Positions 32,233-40,739 of a stretch of DNA of 64,000 bases are shown piece after piece (position 1 is the stretch's first letter; every line of letters begins with the position of its first letter). Origin of the DNA: Cherax quadricarinatus (taxonomy: Eukaryota; Arthropoda; Malacostraca; Decapoda; Parastacidae); contig NC_091355.1 in NCBI RefSeq assembly GCF_038502225.1, positions 18,064,648 to 18,128,647 of the forward strand. The letters run 5' to 3'. Below the pieces are notes generated by a model. That model was not told where the DNA came from, made no database searches, and saw only the letters and a program-made list of their open reading frames with translations. The translations under genes were made by a program, and so were the position numbers.

Positions 32233-32270
32233 AATAAAGATACCTAACTGTTGCATGTGTCTTACCTAAC

Positions 32271-32884
32271 AACAATAATAGTAGTAATAGTAAACCACCG
32301 TATGGGAAGGGTTAGATCCCATGGCAGTAGCAGTCCTGGTAGTGACAGATGCGGTAATAAGCAATAGAAACACCAGTAGTAGTAGTAGTAGTAGTAGTAC
32401 AAAAAAGCAAAGTAATAAGAATGAACATTTCAAGGCAGCGTAGACCGAAGTATCTCAACACTAACACCCGTCTCTAAGGACGGAGAACTGCATTTGGCCT
32501 ACTCTCCTAAGCTATGAAAGTTTTCAAGAAAAGTCAGGTCAGAAGACAGGGAATACAAAAAAAAATATATATATAAAAAATGCAGAAGACAAATCAAGAG
32601 GAGAGGACAGAGGTCAGGTCAGGTGAAGCCACGAGAGCTCTGAAGATCAGAACATTTGACAGTGTATTGAGAAAGACAGCTAGGAAGCAAAGCCAGGACT
32701 AGGATTTATGTTAGGAAAGTTGTATATAAGTGCTGATTCTACTGTCTGGCGTTTTAACTTTCCTCTCCTAAGAGCGGAGAAACTCTAAAATCAGGCAAGA
32801 ACATCGCTTGTTTATACCCAAAACTTTAGAACGAAGTCGCTTTGCTAAGATCTACCACTTTTACACAAGTTCTATATACATATA
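32271..32884. other. GTA-rich repeat, otherwise unassigned
   Basis: AGTAGTAGTAGTAGTAGTAG at about 32376-32397 is a short trinucleotide run. The remainder to 32884 shows nothing recognisable. Confidence 0.45.
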
Positions 32885-33085
32885 ACCCACACATAAGAGA
32901 GAGGAGCTTACGACGACGTTTCGGTCCGTCTTGTAGTATTTACAAAGTCACATTAACATAAAGAAGAGCAGCAGCCAGTATATATAGGCCAGCTGGCAAG
33001 GACGAGACGAGAGAGGTGGGAGGAGTTAGTGTGACTTTGTAAATGGTCCAAGTAGAACGGAAACGTCGTCGTAAGCTCATGGTAC
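32885..33085. repeat. Inverted pair of family-2 hammerhead-like arms
   Basis: The left arm (minus) carries GGACCGAAACGTCGTCGTAA; the right arm (plus) carries GTGTGACTTTGTAAATGGTC, then ACGGAAACGTCGTCGTAAG. GAC and GTC keep helix I pairing, but the first box is degraded to TTTGTAAAT. Confidence 0.6.
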
Positions 33086-33370
33086 TGTGCCTTTTTGTTT
33101 TTTCTATTAACGTGGAGCTATTTACGTTACAATATTAATACAAAATCATGTACAATGCGTAAACCTTTAAAGTGTACACTCTAGTGAGCACGAAAATTAT
33201 AGTCGGCTGACTCCCAGCGAAACTGCCGAAGGGGTGTGAAAATTATTGAAATATTTGAAGGCAGTTCATATCATAAGTATCTTGTTTTTAATTGGGAAAT
33301 ACCTGCAAGATACACTCAACGCGAATCATACTTTTCCACATGACACATCAGTCTCACTAGCTCAAGAAAT
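33086..33370. other. Unassigned
   Basis: Nothing recognised. Confidence 0.35.
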
Positions 33371-33505
33371 CGTAATGACACGATTACAAACAAACCATGC
33401 CACGGGCGGGGTTAGAACCCGCGATCAGAGAGTCAAAACTCCAGACGATCTGGAGTTTTGAGACTCTGATCGCGGGTTCTAACCCCGCCCGTGGTATGGT
33501 CTTTT
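33371..33505. mobile_element. SINE family A head-to-head palindrome
   Basis: ACCATGCCACGGGCGGGGTT, then AGAACCCGCGATCAGAGAGT, then CAAAACTCCAGA is mirrored by TCTGGAGTTTTGAGACTCTG, ATCGCGGGTTCTAACCCCGC and CCGTGGTATGGT. The arms are about 50 bp with almost no loop. A tail block, GTAATGACACGATTACAAAC, lies at the left. Confidence 0.75.
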
Positions 33506-34364
33506 TTCAGTCTCACTCTGAAAATATGATATATACAAAATCTTTGTTGTGCTGTGTTCCAGGTTAAAATTCTTTGAATCATTTTCCCTATTGCTTAAAG
33601 TGGTACACACTTGTAACAGAGAATATACCTCAAAAAACGTAGCCGTGTGGTAACGTATGTCAGAAGAAAAAGATGTATCCAATAATTTTTTACAATAAAA
33701 AATATTTTTAAAATTCTCTGATCTCCAGGAGAATAGATCAAATATAAAGGAGAACACGAGAGACAATACTGGTCCACTGTGTGGAATCCAGACGAAAAAA
33801 AAAAATAGCAAAGCAAAGAACGCAAAATTCAGTCCATGCGACAGTACTTTTTCTACTTGCACAAGAGTTTTGTGGAGCATGCAAAGAGAGTAGTCTCGCT
33901 CCATAGTATTAATGTCACAATTAGAGTACGACCCGGCAGTTAGCACCAAGTGAATGGTTGTACTGGAATTTTTCGAGGTCGGGTCTGTACTCCACAACAC
34001 TTCAACAACTTTCCTTAAAATAAAATAAATGATAATGTTTTAGGGGGTATGTCGTAGGGTGTCGTGTCCGAGTTATTTATCAACACAATCTCACACATAG
34101 TCCCTCAGTCACGGAACTCTTATGAATTAAAATAACACTATCGTCTATCTGGCAGTTTGCATGCATTTGTTGGAGTGTGTGTGTTCTCGCTTAAGTTAGC
34201 ATATTTGTTTTCGAATGTTAAAACGCTTCTTTTAAAATTATCAGAAACCTATTTTGAGTTATATAAATAAGAATTTGTTGCAAATAAATCTATTTTAAGA
34301 GTCATGGGTATAAATACACAGCCTCTTTCCTCTGATGTTGTCTACTTCAGGCAGCTAAAACTAG
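33506..34364. other. Unassigned
   Basis: An open stretch on the minus strand (33479-34000) has no recognisable motif, contains the SINE arm at its end and looks like chance. Confidence 0.4.
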
Positions 34365-34445
34365 TGTAACCTTGAGAATGACAAATACTTGCTCAGCATG
34401 GGCCAGTAGGCCTGCTGAAGTGCTCCTTCATTCTTATATTTTTCT
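34365..34445 (+). mobile_element. CR1-type LINE 3' tail fragment
   Basis: GCATGGGCCAGTAGGCCTGC, then TGAAGTGCTCCTTCATTC and TTATATTTTTCT match the 3' UTR end of the LINE at 40740-43105 (TATGGGCCAGCAGGCCTCCT). Confidence 0.65.
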
Positions 34446-34472
34446 GATCCTAGGAGTGACTCTGTCAGCCTG

Positions 34473-35045
34473 TTGATAAAGTTGCTCTGCTTGTGGATAT
34501 AGTTGCTCTGCTTGTGGATAAATTTGCTCTGCTTCTGGATATAGTTGCTCTGCTTGTGGATAAATTTGCTCTGCTTCTGGATATAGTTGCTCTGCTTCTG
34601 GATATAGTTGCTCTGCTTGTGGATAAATTTGCTCCGCTTGTGGATATAGTTGCTCTGCTTGTGGATGTAGTTGATCTGCTTGTGGATAAATTTGCTCTGC
34701 TTGTGGATATAGTTGCTCTGCTTGTGGATATAGTTGCTCTGCTTGTGGATATAGTTGCTCTGCTTGTGGATATAGTTGCTCTGCTTGTGGATATAGTTGC
34801 TCTGCTTGTGGATAAATTTGCTCCGCTTGTGGATATAGTTGCTCTGCTTGTGGATATAGTTGCTCTGCTTGTGGATAAATTTGCTCTGCTTGTGGATATA
34901 GTTGCTCTGCTTGTGGATATAGTTGCTCTGCTTGTGGATATAGTTGCTCTGCTTGTGGATATAGTTGCTCTGCTTGTGGATATAGTTGCTCTGCTTGTGG
35001 ATAAAGTTGCTCTGCTTGTGGATATATTTTCTTTGCTTGTGGAAT
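34473..35045. repeat. 21-bp minisatellite with 189-bp higher-order period
   Basis: Units read CTCTGCTTGTGGATATAGTT plus G, with GGATAAATTTG and GGATAAAGTTG variants, about 26 copies. The order of variant units repeats every nine units: from the CCGCTTG variant near 34633 to the same variant near 34822. It is open in plus frame as Leu-Leu-Val-Asp-Ile-Val-Ala repeats because the period is a multiple of three. There is no start context, splice sites or flanking exon, so I do not call a gene. Confidence 0.93.
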
Positions 35046-35052
35046 CTTATTA

Positions 35053-35165
35053 GAGCTAGCTGCGTGAGTGGTTAACGCACTGTCCTGACTCGCCTGCCAT
35101 AAGTCTGAGCCTAACCCGTTTTGTGATGCGTTTGCAGTCGTATTATTACGATTTCATGAGTCAAC
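35053..35165 (+). mobile_element. SINE family A copy
   Basis: GAGCTAGCTGCGTGAGTGGT (A-box region), a weak B-box (AAGTCTGAGCCTAACCC), then TTTGCAGTCGTATTATTACG and ATTTCATGAGTCA, the family tail. Confidence 0.6.
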
Positions 35166-35924
35166 TACGACGCGGGTTTTCATACCCGGAGAGCAGGCAG
35201 ATGTGTATATACCTGAAGCATCGACCTACACCCATTCTTTCTTGTTGCTTCGGCAAATCACATGCCTCTGTGTACAAACTTAGCTGACCACAGTGTTAAC
35301 TGACAATATCCACTGACCTTGGCAGCTTGACATGTCATCATAGAATGGGGTCACTCATCAATCACTTAATACATCTCCTGGCAAATGAACAGGTCATCTA
35401 ATATGTCAGAAGGAATAATAATGTTTTCAGGTGATTAATTTGAAGTCAAAACTCCGCCGAAGGAGTGAGAGTTTGTTATTTATGTCAATTGACTGACAAT
35501 GTAAAGCATCATTGATGTGCTCCGCCTTGATACCAAACCTCCAAGCAGATGACAATTCCAAGCTGAGGAATTAAACCAGACCTTACCTCTCAGCTTGTTT
35601 ATCCTGTGGATCCGAAATAGGTATTAGTAAGCGTAATTGTAGACACCAGGCTCGTAGGGAAGGTGTGCGAGGTTAAGTAGTCAGTCAGCTATCAGCTAGG
35701 GATAGCCTGATTCGTATTAAGTAACAAGTCAGGTATTAAAACAGTGACAGCACGAGTATTTTAACATGACAAGTTATTAGTGAAGCATTGTTGCAATTAA
35801 TAGGCACACCAGCCTCTTGACTAACTGTGATTAGAGTAACGTGGCACCTGTCGCGAATGATCACAATTATATGGAAGGAAAGAGACAGTAAGTTATTAAC
35901 TATCTTGTTGATTGATGCTCTACC
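35166..35924. other. Unassigned
   Basis: Nothing recognised. Confidence 0.35.
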
Positions 35925-36780
35925 TACCTGGAGTCTACCTGGAGGGTATTCCGGGGATCAACGCTCCCGCGGCCCGGTCCACGACCAGGCATCCTGGTGG
36001 ATCAGGGCCTGATCAACCAGCTGTTACTGTTAGCCGCACGCAATGTACAGTACGAACCACAGCCGGGCTGATCCGGCACCGACTTTAAGTATCTGTAGAA
36101 CTCCCTCTTAAAGGCAGCCAGGGGCTTATTGGTAATTCCCTTTATGCATGGTGGGAGGCTGTTGAACAGTCTTGGGCCCTAGACACTTATTATGTTTTCT
36201 CTTAGTGTACCAATGGCGCCCGTATTTTTCATGGGGGCATTTTTCATCGCCTGTCCAGTCTTTTATTTTCGTAGGGAGTGATTTCTGTGTGCAGATTAAG
36301 AACCACTCTTAAGATTTTCCAAGTGTAGATTATGATATATCTCTCTCGCCTGCATTCTAGTGAGTACAATTCAAAAGCTTCCAAGCATTCTCAGTAATTA
36401 AGGTGTTTGATGGAGCTTATATGTACACTCTCTAGATCTGCATTTTCACCTGCTTTGAACGGAGATGCTAATGTACAGCAGTATTTCAGCCTAGAGAGAA
36501 CAGGATATTTCAAAAGGATCATTGCCTTGATTTCTCTGGTTTTGAACGTTCTCATTATCCATCCTTTCATTTTCTTCGCAGTTGTGATCGTGGCGCTGTT
36601 GTGATCCTTGAAATGGAGATCCTCAAGCATTACCACTCCTAGGTCCCTCACATTATTTTTTCGCTCTATTGTGTGATCAGAGTTTGTAGTATACTCAATT
36701 CTAATTATCTCCTTAAGTTATCCATTACGGAGTAGTTGGAATTTGCCTTCATTGAATGTCATATTATTTTCCTTTGCTCA
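35925..36780 (-). mobile_element. 3' end of a LINE (RT C-terminus and tail)
   Basis: On the minus strand MRDLGVVMLEDLHFKDHN, then KKMKGWIMRTFKTREIKAM, then LSRLKYCCTLASPFKAG is the post-catalytic part of a LINE reverse transcriptase (36391-36651). Frames break downstream. The 3' tail contains CCGGGCTGTGGTTCGTAC and CTCCAGGTAG-type repeats. The same family lies in plus orientation at 39915-40535. Confidence 0.8.
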
Positions 36781-36834
36781 TTGGTTAAAGTGATAGTGAA
36801 TGAGTGTTAATAAGAATCTCATTGAGAACCTCAT

Positions 36835-37086
36835 TATCGTGCCGAATAGGTAAAATGTACTAAAATAGAAACGCTTTTCTTGCCTAATAAAATAAACGAA
36901 AATATGTGTATGCAATAATTTCGCAAAAATCATTCTGAACCTAACGAAAAAAATATATTTCATATGTTTTTATTAAATTACTGTAAACTTATCTAAAATA
37001 TATTTAGTTGGATTAAGCTAAATTAAATTGCGCTTGCTATAATAAGGTTAGGTAAGTTTTCTAAGGTTCTTTTGGCACAAAATTAT
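36835..37086. mobile_element. TIR element copy, right end missing
   Basis: Starts TATCGTGCCGAATAGG (one base changed from the 14-bp terminus) and follows the interior of 25035-25424 (GCAATAATTTCGCAAAAATC, TTCTGAACCTAACG). It is lost after GGCACAAAATTATTA. Confidence 0.7.
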
Positions 37087-37180
37087 TATACCACAGCGAA
37101 AATAGGAAATTATTATACCACAGCGAAAATAGGAAAAACACCTGAACGCTTTCAGGTGGTTAAATACACATCTTCAGAGG
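37084..37180 (-). ncRNA. 29-bp direct repeat and a hammerhead-like motif
   Basis: ATTATTATACCACAGCGAAA followed by ATAGGAA occurs twice at 37083-37137. On the minus strand at 37141-37180: CCT (helix I), CTGAAGA (37171-37177), T, GTG...CAC, two extra bases CT, GAAA (37150-37153), then the AGC/GTT helix III, C, then AGG. AGG pairs with CCT. The two extra bases before GAAA are an additional departure from the consensus. Confidence 0.4.
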
Positions 37181-37394
37181 AATAGAAAGGACAGGTAAAA
37201 TAACTCACCCAGTGAGGTGCTACCTAACTCAAAACATACTGTAGGAGGCCTACTGGTCCTCAATAACGGTGAAGCTTTACACTGTACAAACTTAATGATC
37301 CGCAATTTCAATTATAAATAACAGAAAAGCTTTACTATCATTTATAACTTGGCAGCAACAGGTGGATTGATGGGAAGTTTCCACAGAGGAAAAG
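37181..37394. other. CR1-tail fragment and unassigned DNA
   Basis: 37225-37262 (ACATACTGTAGGAGGCCTAC, TGGTCC) is a minus-strand CR1-type tail. The rest is unassigned. Confidence 0.5.
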
Positions 37395-37880
37395 TAGCAT
37401 GTTGACGCCAGACTGTTCCTCTCAAACATTTCTGAGAGCAACAGGCACACAAAACCTCCTTTACCCCATCTCTAACTTTTTCTAGGACCACCACTACCCC
37501 TTTCCTACTGATTTATATGCCCTCCAAATCAACTTATTTTATTCCCTCTCTAAATGTCCGAACCACCACACCAACCCTTTCAGTCTCTGTATGATAATTT
37601 CAAGTAACCCCTGCACCACCTCCTAGTCTCTAGGCTACGGATTGTCTGCCTAATATTCACACCGCACATTGCCCTCAGACATGACATTTCCACTGCCTTG
37701 AGCTACCACTTCCTTGCTTTGCATCCACGTAAGAGTACTGGCAACCTATTTGCCTCCATGAATATCGTTCTTTGTCTTTCCAGATTCCTCAGTGCACCAG
37801 TCACCTCTTTTCCTTCGTCAATTCTACGGTTTACATCGTCTCTCATAGATCCATCTGCTGACAAGTCCACTCCAAAATAA
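37395..37880 (-). pseudogene. RTE-like LINE RT C-terminal fragment
   Basis: Minus-strand translation across frames gives VDLSADGSMRDDVNRRIDEG, then VTGALRNLERQR, then LKAVEMSCLRAMCGVNIRQT, then WWFGHLERE and VRDGVKEV. These match the conserved RTE tail blocks (Gly-Ala-Leu-Arg, Glu-Met-x-x-Leu-Arg, Trp-Phe-Gly-His-x-Glu-Arg). It contains stops and shifts. It is related to 51270-51830. Confidence 0.72.
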
Positions 37881-37883
37881 ATA

Positions 37884-38020
<137 letters not shown>

Positions 38021-38814
38021 TCCTTCTCCATAGTGTACTTATTCATAGAGGGACTCTGAGAACTAGTTAGGAGCCCAGCCTCTTGGTGCTCTCTGTAGGT
38101 ACTTAGTACTTAGTACTTTAGGAGTCCGGTTGTTCATGTTTTTTTTTTCTTTCTGAATAATACATTGTCAAGTGAGTAGCCGTCTTGGTGCTCTTCCAGT
38201 CTTCCACCAGTACAAGCTGACAATCTTCGTACCTGTTTTCAACAAATGAGAAAGGATCAGTAAAAGACTTTTATTGCAGGTTAACAGCGCAAATCTCTCA
38301 GCACATGAAAATGCAAATCATTCACAATATGCGAAGCTATAACTCTGAAGTGGCAATAAAAATGTTTTAAGGATGTTAAATCACCTTAAAATTTGAGCTG
38401 AAATGTCCGAAATAAATATATACACCTTCCTAAACTACACATATTGAAATTATTCCGCATCAAAATTGTTTAATATTTGCAATATTATAATGAAATGGAA
38501 ATTTCGTACTGGATACAAATAAGTAGCTTCTATGTAGACAATATTAAGCTAGATTATGATTTGTAAAAAAACATGAAGTCAGGCAGCATGGCGCATTATC
38601 CAGTTATTATTGTTGTATATTCAAGGGTGATCGCTGGACTTGTTTATTTTTAATAGTCTCGGGACATGATGGGCGACTTCTTGTTATGTCGACCTCTTGA
38701 ACCCTTGACTGCTTACTAACGTTATGATACTTGTTAGCAAAGTTCCTGCCAGGCCAGGTGTAAGATGCTCGCCCTTTGGTAGTCAAGGATGTAGGGATAT
38801 GTAGTCTAGAGATA
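38021..38814. other. Unassigned
   Basis: Nothing recognised; a short GTACTTAGTACTTAGTACTT run lies near 38099. Confidence 0.4.
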
Positions 38815-38940
38815 AGGACATAAAAACACTGCAGCAGGCCTACTGGCCCAGGCTAGGCAGGTACAAGTCACCTACTAACTCAAGCTACAACCAGAGCAGT
38901 CAGGTACAAGTCATATCCACTAGCGCAAGCCAGATGAATA
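38815..38940 (-). mobile_element. CR1-type LINE 3' tail fragment
   Basis: GGACATAAAAACACTGCAGC, then AGGCCTACTGGCCCAGGC is the reverse complement of the 3' tail at 43040-43105. Confidence 0.7.
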
Positions 38941-39914
38941 AGTCATTCGCAATACATGCGTTTTATACATCACGGTGCTGTTTACCATTAATATAATGAA
39001 GACTTTTAAAGTTCGCTACCCATGTTGTAGGCCACTTGTCAAGTGTTTCACTTTCGCCATTATGATTTACATTTTTCATGCTTTTCTCTGTCCTTAATGG
39101 TGACCAGATAGATTATCTAATCGTTAACGAGTTTTTATGGGATATCAGCAGGAGGAAAGGCAGTTTAGCACAGAGGCTGTTACAAGGGAGCCGTTTTCCG
39201 TCAACTACTCAAGGCGTCGGTCCTGCTAGAGCACCATACACAATCATAATATTTCTATAAAACATAGTGGTTCAAACTGTCACTTGCACTAATGGTTTTG
39301 TTACTAATTGTGTAATTTCGTGAATTGACAGTAAATATGTAAACCACTGTTAGGTTACCGGAAGAGTCGATTACGTTGCTAGTTTATTCGTTAAGGCCAC
39401 GTCATATAAAATGATTCAGTAGCGTCACCAGCAATGATTTATTCGTCGAGATCTGTACGTCCCTTAGGATATATGCCTCTGAGGATTTAATTTAAGCCTT
39501 ATTTTAGGGATCGGATCATTATTAGCTGGTGATCAATAAGTTACATGCAGCCTTATTGATCCTCGTGTAGACGAAAGGCTTTATGCCCATTTAACTAACA
39601 CAGTGTGAGGCCAATGATCTTAGTGTTATTATGATGGATTACGACAGTAGTGATCGCTGGTTTGCCCATGATAGACAGCGAGTGGCCGCCCCTACTAGGT
39701 GAAGACGCCAGTCTTTGCAATATGCTGTAATTGCAAGTAACTCAGCAGACTAATGCATTATCAGTACTATCCCTGTTTCTTCCTTCCGCAAACAGGTCCC
39801 TCTGTCAGGTACCCTTTAGTCCAAATTTAGCAGCCACATACGTCGCTGCTTAGAAATCAGGAATCTCTCTTTATAAGTCCAAACTTTGAAACTTTCCATA
39901 CAGTGTCAAGCAAT
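38941..39914. other. Unassigned
   Basis: No gene, RNA or repeat recognised in this stretch of nearly 1 kb. Confidence 0.4.
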
Positions 39915-40535
39915 TATCTCGAAGTATCAATAATAGGCTGGAATATTGCTGCACACTAACAGCACCTTTCAAGGCAGGTGAAATTGCTGACCTAGAAAAT
40001 GTACAGAGAACCTTCACGGCGCGCATAACGGAGATAAAACACCTCAATTACTGGGAGCGCTTGAGGTTCCTGAACCTGTATTCCCTGGAACGCAGACGGG
40101 AGAGATACATGGTTATATACACCTGGAAAATCCTAGAGGGACTAGTACCGAACTTGCACACGAAAATCACTCACTACGAAAGCAAAAGACTTGGCAGACG
40201 ATGCAACATCCCCCCAATGAAAAGCAGGGGTGTCACTAGCACGTTAAGAGACCATACAATAAGTGTCAGGGGCCCGAGACTGTTCAACTGCCTCCCAGCA
40301 TACATAAGGGGGATTACCAACAGACCCCTGGCAGTCTTCAAGCTGGCACTGGACAAGCACCTAAAGTCGGCTCCTTATCAGCCGGGCTGTGGCTCGTACG
40401 TTGGTTTGCGTGCAGCCAGCAGTAACAGCCTGGTTGATCAGGCTCTGATCCACCAGGAGGCCTGGTCACAGACCGGGCCGAGGGGGCGTTGACCCCCGGA
40501 ACTCTCTCCAGGTAAACTCCAGGTAATAAAGCTTT
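39915..40535 (+). pseudogene. LINE RT C-terminal fragment and 3' tail
   Basis: NRLEYCCTLTAPFKAGEIAD, then LENVQRTFTARITEIKHLNY, then WERLRFLNLYSLERRRERYM (open from 40061) is the C-terminal domain found after the RT in CR1/Jockey-like LINEs. It continues with VRGPRLFNCLPAYIRGITN. After the stop comes the tail CGGAACTCTCTCCAGGTAAA, CTCCAGGTAA. It is 5' truncated before the catalytic motif. It is inverted relative to the copy at 35925-36780. Confidence 0.82.
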
Positions 40536-40599
40536 GGTCTGGCTTTTTTTCCTCTTCTAAGGAGAAAGTACCTCGATACTGAAGTCATTTCGAGAACAA

Positions 40600-40735
40600 C
40601 TTAAGAACATAAGAAGCACTGCAGCGGGCCCACTGGCCCATGCTAGGAAGATCCAAGTTACATCCACTCATGTAAAGGAACACTGCTGCAGGCCTACTGG
40701 CCCAAGTCAGACAACCTCAGCATCTCCCATCGAGT
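40600..40735 (-). mobile_element. CR1-type LINE 3' tails, two partial copies
   Basis: AACATAAGAAGCACTGCAGC, GGGCCCACTGGCCCATGC, then AACACTGCTGCAGGCCTACT and GGCCCAAGTC are two reverse-complement tail segments in tandem. Confidence 0.65.
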
Positions 40736-40739
40736 ATAA

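Larger units (their letters stand above)
31484..32270. mobile_element. Large palindrome of inverted hammerhead-like modules
   Basis: 31500-31860 and 31960-32270 are inverted copies, sharing CTCAAATCCAGCCATTCTCAC, TAGTAGAGGTAATGTAGTCG and GGCTTCTTCAGTCGAGTACA with their complements. A third partial start (TGTTAGGTAAGACACATATG) lies at 31900-31950 and suggests a second insertion or fold-back. Hammerhead-like cores are at 31520-31558 (minus) and 32194-32232 (plus). No protein is encoded. Confidence 0.75.

Noticed and set aside
33479..34000. 173-codon minus-strand protein
   Set aside because: It has no recognisable motif, includes part of a SINE arm, and is of chance-level length for such a window.
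34493..35053. Leucine/valine-rich repeat protein of 186 codons
   Set aside because: The frame is created by a 21-bp tandem unit and ends where the array ends.
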